Under the pieces are notes generated by a model. The model worked only from the letters and a program-made list of their open reading frames with translations. It searched no databases and was not told where the DNA came from. DNA of 64,000 nt from Trichobilharzia regenti (taxonomy: Eukaryota; Platyhelminthes; Trematoda; Strigeidida; Schistosomatidae). Positions 54,251 to 64,000 of this stretch are shown here, one piece after another. Where the stretch lies: assembly GCA_944472135.2 (NCBI GenBank), contig OX235270.1, forward strand, positions 133,467,632 to 133,531,631, written 5' to 3'. Both the position numbers and the translations under genes were made by a program. Position 1 is the stretch's first letter. Each line of letters opens with the position of its first letter.

Positions 54251-54831
54251 TTAAGTCAAATAAGTGTGCAGATATTCTGGGAACCTTACGGTGCGTCCAG
54301 AACGGGTTTTCTTGGGAGGCTCGATAGAAGGTTCGGTAGCTGTCGCTGTGCTAGCGACTTCATCGATGTCTACACGATCTTCTGTTACTTGTGGATTTTG
54401 GGGTACGTTCAGCTCTATGCTAATAGGATTACCCTCCAAGTAAGCCGGTTTCAGACGGTCAATGCTGACGGTGTCCTCGCGGCCGTTTTTGTCCAAGACA
54501 AAGAATTTATCAGAACGTTTAATTACCTTATAAGGTCCGTCATATGGGGGTTCCAGGGGTCTGCGCACAGAGTCGCGACGAACAAATACATGTGAAGAAG
54601 TTTTCAAACACGGATGAACGAAAACATCAATGGACTGTGGACGAAGGGGAGCAGGTTTAACTGAACGCATTGCGTTTGTAAGCCTGCTGACGTATGAAGC
54701 GTGATCTACCACTGGTGGGAAGCTCGAGGGAGAAACAAATTCACCAGGCAGTCGCAGTGTCGTGCCATATACTAGCTCGGCGCTAGTACAACCAGCATCG
54801 GTTTTCAAGGCGTTTCGTATCCCTAGGAGAA
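54251..54831 (-). pseudogene. pol: Integrase C-terminal part, Gypsy copy C, shifted frame
   Basis: Same as in copies A and B, out of phase with the pol frame ending at 54832. Confidence 0.75.
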
Positions 54832-57405
54832 CTAACGGAGGGATTCAGTCCAATGGGTGGTGTTTGCAGCTGACAGACCAGCTTTCAGCTGTCTGTGTAG
54901 ACGTTCTACCATACCATTAGCTTGAGGATGGTAGGCTGTTGTTCGAAATCGCATGCAACCTATGATTTTAGTCAGGGCAAAGAATAAGCCACTTTCGAAT
55001 TGCCGCCCGCGATCAGTTGTTATGGAAGATGGGCATCCAAAGTTAGCGATCCATCTTTCTACGAAGACGCGTGCGACTGTTTCAGCAGATACGTCCTTGA
55101 TGGGTACTGCTTCCGGCCATCGTGTGAATCGATCGATGCAAGTTAAAATATAAGTATATCCATGTGATTCAGGAAGGGGACCAACCAAATCTATATGGAC
55201 GTGTTCGAAACGAGCGTCAGGGAGAAGAAAGGTGCCAAGTGGGCTTTTGGTGTGTCTTATCACCTTGCACTTTTGACAAGCTAAGCACGTTTGTGCCCAT
55301 TCCCTTACTTCTTTATTAATGCCAGGCCAACAAAACCGACTAGTTACGAGCTTGACAGTAGTTCGAATACCTGGGTGAGATAAGCCATGCAACGTATTGA
55401 AGACGTTACGGCGATAACTTTTAGGCACGATGGGGCGAGGAGTACTCGTGGAAATGTCGCATAGAATAGTATCTCTTCCCATACCTAAGGGTTTCTCAGC
55501 TAATTGTAGAGTTGTTTTCGACAACTCATGTTGAAGTTCGGCATCTTCTTTTTGAAGACGAGCCAGTTTTACTAGGTCTATGCCGTCGATTTGGGTGAAA
55601 GAACAAACGCGCGACAAGGCATCTGCCACAGTGTTGTTTACTCCGGATACATGGCGAATATCTGATGTAAACTGTGAGACGTAATCCAGTTGTCGTGATT
55701 CCCTGGGTGAATACTTATCTGAAGGTGAGTTCAGAGAGTACGTCAGAGGTTTGTGATCCGTAAAAATTATAAATTCACGACCCTCTACCGAATGTCTAAA
55801 ATGTCGTATAGCACAGTACATAGCCAGAAGTTCTCTGCCGAATGTGCTGTACTTCGTTTCAGCTAATTGAAGGCGCCGGGAGAAAAAGGCAAGTGGTTGC
55901 CACTCATTGTCAACTAGCTGTTGTAGAACTGCGCCGATTGCAGTGTTTGATGCATCAACCGAGATACTTAACGGTGCCGTTGGATCCTGATACATCAGAA
56001 GTGTGGCATTCGCAATAGCTTTTTTAATCTGGGTAAAAGCATTTCGAGCAGACGCGTCAAGTTCTATGGACTTGTTATTCCCTCGAAGGAGGTCTGTCAA
56101 TGGCTGAATCAAAGAGGCACAGTTGGGAATAAAGCGTCGATAATAACTTACTAAGCCGTTAAAAGTGCGGAGACTTTTCACCGTCTGTGGCTCTGGAAAG
56201 TTCAGTATAGCCTCGACCTTAGTAGCCAGTGGGCGAATGCCCTTGCAGTCAATAGTGTGACCCAGAAAGTCGAGTGAGTCAACACCGATTTGACATTTTT
56301 GAATATTAATGGTAACACCATGTTGGCGTAACCTGTCAAATGCCAAGTCCAAGTGCCTAAGGTGAGTTTCCTTGTCTGGACTGGCAATGAGGCAGTCGTC
56401 TAAGTATGCGTATACAAAGTCGAGACCGCGAAATACTTCGTCAATGAAGCGTTGGAATGTTTGGGCTGCATTCCGAAGACCGAATGGCATACGTAGAAAT
56501 TCAAAAAGTCCGAAAGGCGTAATGATAGCCGTTTTCGGGATGTCTTCTGTTGCCATCGGGATTTGGTTATACGCTTTAACCAAGTCGATTTTGGAGAATA
56601 TAGTCGCGCCGGATAAGGTTGCCGTCAAGTCGTGTATATGAGGCAACGGGTAGCAATCAGGGGTTGTTTTGGCATTCACTCGCCGGTAATCACCGGTGGG
56701 TCGCCAATCGTTGCTATCCTTTTTCGGAACCATATGAAGTGGGGATGCCCATGGGCTATTCGAAGGTCGAATGATGCCAAGGGTAAGCATATGGTCAAAT
56801 TCATTCCTGGCGATTCTCAGTTTGTCAGGAGCTAATCGTCGTGCTTTAGATGTCACAGGTTGTCCTGTGGTAATGATGTGGTGCATAACATTGCTGGTTA
56901 TGCACGGTAGGTCGTTCGACGGGCAATTAAGTTCCGGATACTTGTCAACGATAGGTTGAAAAGTTGGATCAAGAATTGCCTTTATCTTAACGGGTGACAA
57001 ACTAGGGCCTATGTAGGTGATGCCTTTGATAGACAGACTAGTAGTATTGTCAATCAGTCGTTTTCGGCGGACGTCTACGAGTAAATCATGATGATTAAGT
57101 AGGTCCGTGCCAATGATGGGCATTGTAACGTCAGCGAGAAGGAAAATCCACCGAATAGGTTTGCGTAAACCTACGTTCAGATAGACGTATTTCCTACCAA
57201 AGGTTGCGATTGGTTTTCCATTTGCAGCCTGTAAGTTGAAGGTAGGTTCCTTCTGTCGATCTGCTGCTGTAGCAGGAAGGACGCTGACTTCGGCGCCTGT
57301 GTCGACTAAGTATCGAGTCTGGCTTATCACATCATGGATGTAAAGTAGGCGGCTAGTGCCACCGGCGACGGTTGCCGCTAACGCGTGCCGGCGGGATAGT
57401 TTCCC
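54832..57405 (-). CDS. pol: Pol polyprotein of Gypsy copy C
   Basis: Open from the slippery heptamer at 57405-57399 to the shared stop at 54832-54834. All catalytic motifs are present. Nearly identical to copy B; for example VCSFTQIDG here and in A versus VCSLTQIDG in B. Confidence 0.87.
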   Translation of the reverse strand, partial: GKLSRRHALAATVAGGTSRLLYIHDVISQTRYLVDTGAEVSVLPATAADRQKEPTFNLQAANGKPIATFGRKYVYLNVGLRKPIRWIFLLADVTMPIIGTDLLNHHDLLVDVRRKRLIDNTTSLSIKGITYIGPSLSPVKIKAILDPTFQPIVDKYPELNCPSNDLPCITSNVMHHIITTGQPVTSKARRLAPDKLRIARNEFDHMLTLGIIRPSNSPWASPLHMVPKKDSNDWRPTGDYRRVNAKTTPDCYPLPHIHDLTATLSGATIFSKIDLVKAYNQIPMATEDIPKTAIITPFGLFEFLRMPFGLRNAAQTFQRFIDEVFRGLDFVYAYLDDCLIASPDKETHLRHLDLAFDRLRQHGVTINIQKCQIGVDSLDFLGHTIDCKGIRPLATKVEAILNFPEPQTVKSLRTFNGLVSYYRRFIPNCASLIQPLTDLLRGNNKSIELDASARNAFTQIKKAIANATLLMYQDPTAPLSISVDASNTAIGAVLQQLVDNEWQPLAFFSRRLQLAETKYSTFGRELLAMYCAIRHFRHSVEGREFIIFTDHKPLTYSLNSPSDKYSPRESRQLDYVSQFTSDIRHVSGVNNTVADALSRVCSFTQIDGIDLVKLARLQKEDAELQHELSKTTLQLAEKPLGMGRDTILCDISTSTPRPIVPKSYRRNVFNTLHGLSHPGIRTTVKLVTSRFCWPGINKEVREWAQTCLACQKCKVIRHTKSPLGTFLLPDARFEHVHIDLVGPLPESHGYTYILTCIDRFTRWPEAVPIKDVSAETVARVFVERWIANFGCPSSITTDRGRQFESGLFFALTKIIGCMRFRTTAYHPQANGMVERLHRQLKAGLSAANTTHWTESLR
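57361..57405 (-). promoter_or_regulatory. Predicted -1 frameshift signal, Gypsy copy C
   Basis: GGGAAAC (57405-57399), 6-nt spacer and GC-rich stem identical to copies A and B. Confidence 0.72.
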
Positions 57406-58205
57406 GCAGACTTTGAGACATTTCCGAAGTTACAAGGCTTACGGCAACACTTCGCTTCTTGGCCATAGGTGTTGTGGTACCAGCACCAGTCAGGGTTTTT
57501 CAGTGAACGTGGTTTGGACTTAGATCGACCACGCGAGTTCCTGCGTTGAGGAGATTTAGGACGACGGTTGGAGGATTTAGAATGCATGTTTGACCTAAAC
57601 ATCTGCTGAAGGGAGTTGCATAACTCTATCATTGCAGGATCCTCACTCGAAGTCTGCTTAGTCATTGAGCATATTTCGGGAACAGACCGTTTAGTTATTT
57701 CTAGAATCTTATCTGCAGTAATAGCTAAGTTCTCTATTACAGTACCCTCAAGTGTCACAAGTACGGTCTGTACAGATTGTGGCAACTTGGTTAAGAAGAG
57801 TTCTCTAAACAGTCCTTCGTCGAACTGACTTTGGCCGACGACTTCTTTCATTCTTGTCAGCATGCTCACGGCTGACTGATCTCCTAACTCGATGTTGCGA
57901 AATAATTCATCTAGACGTTGTCTGTCCGTGAGAACGTTTCTCCTGAGGAGGGATGCTTTCAGCAACTCGTACGAGTTACTTACCTCGGGACTCAACATCT
58001 GTGATGTTACGTACTTGCTGAATTCCCGCGGTAGGGCGTGAATAACTGCAAGTAACTGTGAACGTTGATCGGTTATCCCATGCTCACAAAAATCTGCTTC
58101 AGCTAGCAGAAACCACGTTTCAGCATTATCTGGCCAGTATGGTACGAGCTGAATGGTTTTAGGAGTTGAGCGGATACGGATGACCTTGGGACTAAGATCA
58201 CTCAT
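57378..58205 (-). CDS. gag: Gag of Gypsy copy C
   Basis: 275 codons from the ATG at 58205, intact, and near-identical to copy B Gag, including the CHCC zinc finger. Confidence 0.88.
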   Translation of the reverse strand: MSDLSPKVIRIRSTPKTIQLVPYWPDNAETWFLLAEADFCEHGITDQRSQLLAVIHALPREFSKYVTSQMLSPEVSNSYELLKASLLRRNVLTDRQRLDELFRNIELGDQSAVSMLTRMKEVVGQSQFDEGLFRELFLTKLPQSVQTVLVTLEGTVIENLAITADKILEITKRSVPEICSMTKQTSSEDPAMIELCNSLQQMFRSNMHSKSSNRRPKSPQRRNSRGRSKSKPRSLKNPDWCWYHNTYGQEAKCCRKPCNFGNVSKSAGNYPAGTR

Positions 58206-58318
58206 GACGAAAATTATGTCGAATAATATATGGTACAAGAACAAATACAAAATGGAACGAACTCACCGGGGTTATCTGCGGATTTATCGTGGATAAAGTT
58301 CGCGGTTGGGCTCACCAG
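58206..58318 (-). promoter_or_regulatory. Primer binding site and leader, Gypsy copy C
   Basis: Single primer-site stretch next to the outer right LTR. One base differs from the copy B leader (GGATAAAG versus GGATGAAG on the plus strand). Confidence 0.7.
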
Positions 58319-58637
58319 TTTAAAGGTTGACGGATATTAAAGGTTTGACGTGATATCTCGTTCAACAACTTCTAATTAATTTATTCTCGCGTACCAAAGA
58401 CAAAGCAAAAGCCAATAATTGATCGTCCAAACCAAGATATATATTTAGTAACCAAAACCAGCCGTTAGACGAACGCTTAGCTAGCTAGTGATCGTGCACG
58501 TTACACGACGGGGTACCAAATGGCGGGGATGCTTGACCGGAAGCCTTCAGCTAAACAAGTCGACTTAAACAGTGGTGGTCAGCATCCAATGAGTGATTGC
58601 TGTGGTCAATAATTTTGGGGAATTATTTACCGCTACA
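58319..58637 (-). repeat. 5' LTR of Gypsy copy C (outer right LTR)
   Basis: 319 bp, followed on the right by AGCT (58638-58641). Confidence 0.92.
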
Positions 58638-58641
58638 AGCT

Positions 58642-58940
58642 ACACATTCTCAGCACACTTCCAAGAGTTGTTGGTAGTTGAGACAATTTCGCATGGAATA
58701 TCTCCAAGATTCTGTTACCATCTGTTTGTGATATATTCGTGGTCACCATGATATTGAGTAGAATATTTGTCATATCATCACGTTCAGAAGAAACTTGTGG
58801 GCACATTTGTGAATTACTAGCGGCTGGTGTTAGGTTACTACAAGGTGGTAATGGCACTACCTCGGTTTCAATGGTCATGGTATCAGTGTTCACTGAAGAC
58901 AGCTCGACTTCAATAGGAAGGACAGCACGTGTCACAGCCT
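58642..58940 (-). pseudogene. Older ORF relic, 5' part, interrupted by the Gypsy pair
   Basis: A 100-codon minus-strand frame (58633-58935; EVVPLPPCSNL, NILLNIMVTTNISQTDGNRILEIFHAKLSQLPTTLGSVLRM). If the Gypsy block and one AGCT are removed, this frame continues openly into 48541-48360. The LP.TLGSVLR block upstream of an N-DG-SS-WP-L block is the order seen in proteins linked to animal CACTA transposons, but the match is by memory of pattern only. It could also be an unrelated host or transposon gene. Confidence 0.4.
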
Positions 58941-61835
58941 CCGTTGACGTCTACGCAGCCGAGATCTCGGCCAGTACCTGCTCATTCTCACGTTTATACC
59001 TACTGTAAAATGTGGTGTAATGGCAGGTCAATTGTAGGTTACGCTAACGTAATCTTTTCAGGCCTAATATATGGTATTTAGAGTAAGACTAGGAGAAAAA
59101 TTAAAAATGAACCACAGCGGCCACTTACTTACATCGTTTAAAATTGCGCGCACAATGTGTAAGTGGAAGCAAACTAAACAAAAAAATTGGTTGCGCTGCA
59201 ATTAACATTGACCACAGATGTTTTCATAAACTCCACTGATTGGTCAGTAAGCATGAACCCACATAAAACACCATCTTTGTTACACGATATTGTGTGACTC
59301 ATACAAGTCAGGTGAGTGACATTATTGGCAAACACCTTGACCCCTTATATCACCACAGTCAAGGTGACAATAACAAGTCACAGGTAGATTTCTCAGTTTG
59401 ACTGCCACTATTCTTGAAGTATCTACATACATACACATATGTGTATGCGTGTGGGTCTGTCTGGATTATTGTATAGTGGGAAAGGCTTTAGTTATCAGGA
59501 AAAAATACAACCGTTATTAACTTTAAGTGTTACCACTTTCTTCTGTTTTCTGCTCGTAGTATGTTTTGAAAATATTCAACAGGAAACTGTCTATGTAATT
59601 ACATTAAGAAAAACGCATCAATTAACTGATGCGTTTTTCTTCAATTGAAGTAGTGGTTACGTAATTTCGACATAAAAATATGACTACTTACAATTTATCA
59701 GTAACCCCCCGTGTACAGTAAAAGTTTCCATGGTTTCCCCTCTTTGCTCCCTTTATTCGGATTTTTTCCCCCTTCTAAGAATTATTCCCCTCATTGTCCC
59801 ATTTAGTCGGATTTTTCCCCTTTTGAAATAAAATACACTTTTTTTCATACATTTGTCCAATTGGGTGCTTATTAACCTAGAGGTAATAAACAGTGAGATC
59901 ATAGAAGTCTTTAACAGTATACAAATCACAAACTTTAAACATGAAAGGTTTTCAGCGAGACCGTACTGTTGTAACGATGAAAGACAAGGGCCAGGTAGCA
60001 GATCGTTTATTGAGAAAATCAACACATATTTATAGATTTCTATGTACATTATTATTAGCGTTATTATCAGCAGAGAAGTAGTGTCTTTTGATTGGTTGTT
60101 TTCTTGCTGAAGGTTATTCCGTCGTCCTTTTGTGGCTGTTTCTTAGACAGCCCTGTCATATATCTGCGAATCGTATCCGCCCACGTTAAATCTACTTCGA
60201 TTAGTTGGTGAGTTCATCAAGGTTAGGATTTGTTCCTGTTTTTTCTCATGATTCCGATTCGGGACGCAAACATCGACGTCAATTGTTACCTACACATTTT
60301 TTTGCAGACAGCTCACACCACACTGTGGTCTTAGTCATATCTCGTCTCATCAGTTTCCATGACACTCAGGAGTAGGTTTCTGTCAGACTTACTAATAGGC
60401 CCTGGGGTGTGGTGCATTCAGCATCCATTATCGTCCAAAAGAAAATGTCATTTTTTACGAGCTGGTGTAAAACAACTTGATTTCCTTGTGCTCGCTTATT
60501 GGTTGTTAGGTAAAGTTTCTTAGTTTGATGTGAAACAGCCGTTTCCTTTTTTCCAGATTCTAGCACCTATTTACCAGTTTAACCGTTGCCTCGTTTTTCT
60601 TTACTCTAGCTTCTTAAGAACGAAATGCTCTGGTAGATATATCGAATGAAATTAGATTGAGCGCAAGAGGCAACAGCTAGTTTATTCAAGCCACAAGACT
60701 TGCTATCCATGCAAGAGTCTAAGCTTAAGCATCAGTTGAACCTCACACTGCGTCCACTAATCCAATGCATATCCTCAAGAAATACTGATGAACAATTTTC
60801 GGTTTGGTAGCATAATCTGACACAGCTAAACTCAGATTATAGTGTACCGTATTTTGTCAATCACTCGATATGTGATGTCTTACTGTGCTTGTCTAAAGCT
60901 CTCAGTGTTGTGTAGCCTTTATTACGGAAAGCTATAATGGGACCTGTAGTGGGTTTATCAGCTAACCGTGTGATCGTTTATTTACGACTACCTGACTTGG
61001 TCTCTATTGCAAAATACCTCTTATTCGGAATTGGAAATAGGTCAAAACATAATAAATTTGAGTGAGAAAAGGTAGTTTCAAAGGAGACGAGATAAGTATG
61101 TTTGTGTAGTGCCATTGTCGAGATTACGGCATTAAATAAGCCTGCTCAGAACTTCTGTTACTGGACAAACGCATCATTCACATAAAAGTTAAGCATTCGC
61201 GCAAATTAACTCTGAATTTGAGAATCTGATCTCATATATAAAGCCCATACATGTTCACAAACATCATTAATGTCATCAACACAATGGGACATTCGGGATC
61301 ACCAATTCAGAAGCCGAAGGATGTCAACAGTTGCGCAAGATCTGCTTTATGCAAATACAAGTGTTGATTCACCAATTCCCAAGGTACTTTTTGTACTGAA
61401 ACCAGGGATAAATGGAAGCAACAAATAGATCGTCCAAAGTATGATGGATATTTCGGTCCCGGAAAGGCGATGCTGGCCACTTAACTGGCTGTGTCTACAT
61501 GAACTACTGGACGTAACACTACAGGATCCCAAGCTGCTTGGATGCTTGTAGGCCTACCTCCAGCTGAACTACTCTACTTGAACAATGAAGGTCATCACCC
61601 TATTTTGGATGAAGAATGATGTAGACTAATAATTTTACCGTTACAAATGACTAGGCGGTAGGATAGAGTTCTTAGACACTCGATTTCCAGCAGTTCACCT
61701 GTTTGTTGTCGTTTATTATCCTAGCAATCGGGCACGTCTGTTCCACGTAATAATGCTTTTCACCTTATAATTAAGAGTCCTGTAATGATTAGTATCTTTT
61801 GCTAGATTAAGCAGAGATGCTAATTGATAGGATCC
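58941..61835. other. Non-coding interval before LTR element D
   Basis: Nearly 2.9 kb without a recognised gene. Small structures: a perfect hairpin at 59606-59641; two similar pyrimidine-rich stretches (TCGGATTTTT with C runs) at 59757-59777 and 59802-59821; a palindromic ACACATATGTGT near 59433. Minus-strand frames at 59753-60049 and 60366-60566 lack any domain sign. Part of the 3' end may be the start of the element-D LTR. Confidence 0.4.
59606..59641. repeat. Perfect 15-bp inverted repeat with 6-nt loop
   Basis: Arms 59606-59620 and 59627-59641 are exact reverse complements (AAGAAAAACGCATCA and its complement) around ATTAAC. Confidence 0.85.
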
Positions 61836-62113
61836 CACATATTTTGGTATTGACTGTTGAAACTTGCATATATGGTATGTTATCATTCCCACACATTTTG
61901 GTATTGACTGCTAATTTTGTATATTATCATTCTCACGCATTTTGGTAGTGACTGCTAATTTTGTATATTATCATTCTCACGCATTTTGGTAGTGACTGCT
62001 AATTTTGTATATATGGTATATTATCATTCCCACACATTTTGTTACTGACTGTCAATGTCGCACATATGGTATATTATCATCTCTCACACACTTTGTTATT
62101 GGCTATTAAGGTC
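61836..62113 (+). repeat. 44/54-bp minisatellite-like repeats, probably in the U3 of LTR element D
   Basis: Copies start at 61836, 61890, 61934, 61978, 62031 and 62085. Each begins CACAC/CACGC-ATTTTGGTA.TGACTG and ends TATTATCATTC. Length alternates between 44 and 53-54 bp by presence or absence of an ATATGGTAT-type block. They lie upstream of a TATA box within the likely LTR. Confidence 0.75.
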
Positions 62114-62340
62114 AATTATTTCAAATGCTGTTAGCTGTCCATATTGTTGTAAAATGTATAAATACCATGGCTTTCTTTATCGTTGTTGCACTTCAATACA
62201 CAGTCACAGTCCAGCCTTTGTCTTTTGATATTTGCGTGCTTTACTAAGTCGGAAGGTACGACGAGCAGATAGACAGATTAGTTCAGGCGCAGACAGAATA
62301 AGGTGAAAACGTCTTCATTCAATTCCCTACAGTTATAACA
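62114..62340 (+). promoter_or_regulatory. Probable 3' part of the 5' LTR of element D, with TATA box
   Basis: TATAAATA at 62157-62164. The LTR probably ends with AGTTATAACA at 62340, immediately before a primer site. The LTR start and the 3' LTR are not identifiable in this window. Confidence 0.55.
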
Positions 62341-62343
62341 AAT

Positions 62344-62360
62344 TGGCGACGGGGTTTACC
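62344..62360 (+). promoter_or_regulatory. Primer binding site candidate of element D
   Basis: TGGCGACGGGGTTTACC begins 3 nt after the inferred LTR end and starts with TGG as expected for a site complementary to a tRNA CCA end. The tRNA is not identified. It is unlike the primer site of copies A-C. Confidence 0.55.
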
Positions 62361-62460
62361 TTAATTCATTGCAGTTATAACAAGCAAACGACGACAGTTT
62401 TTATTCTGTTCAGCGCAACTATATAACATTTTTGACTGTGTTAATTACAACCCAATTACA

Positions 62461-64000
62461 ATGTCTATCTCTCTGGACGATCTCAAATCTATCTTGCAGC
62501 AGCAGCAAGTTCAGAATGAAGCAGCTCAACTAAAATTAATCGAAGCTCTCACTCAGAAGCTGTCCATTCAAGTTCCATCAACATCTCATTCTGACAAATA
62601 TGAAAGCATCTCAAATTCTATCAGTGAGTTCAACTACGACCCAATATCTGGTCTCGTATTTGATGCATGGTTCAATCGTTACGAAGACGTTTTCCGTATT
62701 GAATGCTACATGTTTGATGATGCTGCCAAAGTCCGATTGTTACTAAGAAAACTTGGTACTGTTGAGCACAACAGATATGTTAACTTCATTCTGCCCAAGA
62801 ACCCACGTGAGTTATCATTCGATGAGACAGTCACCGTTTTATCACAAATCTTTGGTGAACAGTCATCCATGTTTAATATTCGGTATCAATGTTTTCAGTT
62901 GACAAAAATGCCTTCCGATGATTATGTGACTTACGCTGGCAAAGTGAACAAGGAATGTGAAAGGTTCAAACCACACGAAATGACATCAGATCAGTTCAAG
63001 TGTTTGATTTTTATTTGTGGGTTGAAGAACCCAGAAGATACTGACATACGAACTCGACTTCTGTCACTTGTGGAACAAGACCCGAAAATGACTTTACAAA
63101 TGGTGACAGCAGAATGCCTACGTTTAATCAACTTGAAGCACGATACTGCTATGGTGGAGTGCAAACGACAGTCGTCTGAATTTGGTTCGATTAACACAGT
63201 GAAAAGTCCTCCGATCACCGTTAAGCACACAGAACGTCAGTCTCAAAATTCAGCTAAACCTCCTTCAGTGTGCTGGCACTGTGGTTCGTGGCATTTTGTC
63301 AAGTTCTGTCCTTTCAAGAAACATAAATGCCGTAATTGTCACCGTTTTGGACATAAGGAGGGTTACTGTACACCGCAGAAAAATTCTTCGGTGAGGAACA
63401 GAAGTAGTCGTTTCAAGCCGAAACAATCTCCTCGAGTACAGACCGTTTTCACTACTTCCAAAGTCGAGTTCGCCAGCAAACGTAAGTACATAACACTAGA
63501 TATTAACGGCAAACGTATTCGTCTTCAGTTGGATACGGCATCAGATATCACCGTAATTTCCCGAACTACGTGGCGCAAACTTGGTTGCCCACAGATTCTG
63601 CCGACCGAGCATGTCGCCAAGAATGTCTCTGGAGATATACTGAAACTCGTGGGTGAGATAAATTGCCAGGTTCAGTTTGGTGAGCATCACTTCAATGGTG
63701 TATGTTACGTTACAAACTACCATGATTTGGATTTGCTTGGTCTTGACTGGTTAGACAAGCTCCATATCTTTAATGTACCATTAAATTCAGTATGCTCTAA
63801 TGTTTCGTCTTCACCACACAACGTTGTTCCCGGAGATGTATCTGATCAATCTCTCTTGCAACGCCGTCGTCAAAAGCACGCTTCTGTCTTCCAGGACAAA
63901 CTTGGTTGCTGCAAACTGTTTGGCATCCAGCATATTCGTAGCCCCCCGTATCATCCCCAATCGAATGGACAGACTGAACGTTTCGTCGACACCTTTAAGC
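62461..64000 (+). CDS. LTR element D: Gag-protease ORF fused in frame to the integrase tail (internally deleted), runs off window
   Basis: Open from the ATG at 62461 to the window end, 513 codons with no stop. In order: a coiled N-terminus with a Gln run; a capsid-like region (FDAWFNRYEDVF, RELSFDETVTVLSQIFGEQSSMFNIRYQ); two CCHC-type knuckles at about residues 271-283 (C-x2-C-x3-H-x4-C) and 290-303 (C-x2-C-x4-H-x4-C); aspartic protease (LDTASDITVISRTTW, Asp near residue 358; GLDWL); and the start of the RT leader (RRQKHASVFQDKLG). Near 63905 it jumps to FGIQHIRSPPYHPQSNGQTERFVDTFK, the segment around the catalytic Glu of a Gypsy integrase. RT, RNase H and most of integrase are missing, yet the frame is kept. 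Distinct from copies A-C. Confidence 0.8.
   Translation, partial: MSISLDDLKSILQQQQVQNEAAQLKLIEALTQKLSIQVPSTSHSDKYESISNSISEFNYDPISGLVFDAWFNRYEDVFRIECYMFDDAAKVRLLLRKLGTVEHNRYVNFILPKNPRELSFDETVTVLSQIFGEQSSMFNIRYQCFQLTKMPSDDYVTYAGKVNKECERFKPHEMTSDQFKCLIFICGLKNPEDTDIRTRLLSLVEQDPKMTLQMVTAECLRLINLKHDTAMVECKRQSSEFGSINTVKSPPITVKHTERQSQNSAKPPSVCWHCGSWHFVKFCPFKKHKCRNCHRFGHKEGYCTPQKNSSVRNRSSRFKPKQSPRVQTVFTTSKVEFASKRKYITLDINGKRIRLQLDTASDITVISRTTWRKLGCPQILPTEHVAKNVSGDILKLVGEINCQVQFGEHHFNGVCYVTNYHDLDLLGLDWLDKLHIFNVPLNSVCSNVSSSPHNVVPGDVSDQSLLQRRRQKHASVFQDKLGCCKLFGIQHIRSPPYHPQSNGQTERFVDTFK

Larger units (their letters stand above)
48546..58637 (-). mobile_element. Gypsy copies B and C in tandem, LTR-interior-LTR-interior-LTR, single AGCT target duplication
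   Basis: Three 319-bp LTRs at 48546-48864, 53433-53751 and 58319-58637 enclose interiors of 4,568 bp (B) and 4,567 bp (C). The central LTR serves as 5' LTR of B and 3' LTR of C. AGCT occurs at 48542-48545 and 58638-58641 only, so the whole 10.1-kb block behaves as one insertion. Such structures arise by unequal exchange between LTRs or insertion of a concatemer. Both copies are nearly identical, single-primer-site relatives of copy A in opposite orientation. Both keep gag, the frameshift signal and pol, with the shared integrase break. Confidence 0.92.

Noticed and set aside
59606..59641. Bacterial-type transcription terminator
   Set aside because: Hairpin plus T run looks like one, but the whole context is eukaryotic transposon DNA.

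Overview
The window reads as repeat-dense nuclear DNA of a trematode flatworm, most probably a blood fluke (Schistosomatidae). The grounds are the mix of elements: an RTE-type LINE resembling schistosome SR2, CR1-like LINEs, a CsRn1/Boudicca-type Gypsy LTR retrotransposon with a CHCC Gag zinc finger and a tRNA-Trp-like primer site, tRNA-derived SINEs, and a hammerhead ribozyme of the Sm-alpha type. I found no convincing host gene exon, functional tRNA, rRNA or bacterial-type feature. Nearly all coding signal is transposon-derived and most of it is broken.

Layout. 1-746: antisense Jockey-superclade LINE (family A). 747-17000: direct tandem array of a 4,020-bp composite unit (four full copies plus a partial fifth). 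Each unit holds an RTE endonuclease start, an inverted RTE 3' segment, an antisense family-A RT, degenerate RT-like sequence and the RTE 5' UTR. The array runs into a more complete RTE copy ending near 19,730. 20148-25402: Gypsy copy A (+). 25786-34960: RTE and LINE fragments with SINEs; a hammerhead ribozyme lies in the loop of a long inverted repeat inside a bounded insertion (33882-34329). 35515-36890: family-B (CR1-like) ORF1 and endonuclease. 37819-41150: an R2-like LINE with a restriction-like endonuclease. 41715-44110: a longer family-B copy. 44121-45075: two SINEs. 45775-47160: family-C CR1-like LINE (-). 48546-58637: two more Gypsy copies (-) in tandem, sharing one central LTR and flanked by a single 4-bp duplication; the pair interrupts an older ORF that may be CACTA-transposase-like. 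61836-64000: a second LTR element whose Gag-protease ORF continues, through an apparent in-frame deletion, into the integrase tail and off the window edge.

How the parts work together. The Gypsy element shows a LTR-primer site-gag-pol-polypurine tract-LTR plan. Gag and Pol lie in different frames, joined by what looks like a -1 ribosomal frameshift signal (GGGAAAC, 6-nt spacer, GC-rich stem) in all three copies; all three also share a frame break inside integrase. The SINEs pair one kind of tRNA-like head with two different LINE-like tails, one matching the RTE 3' end, so the RTE machinery may mobilise them. The 4-kb array is best explained by repeated unequal exchange between two RTE endonuclease segments. 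Coordinates of degenerate elements are approximate to tens of bases.
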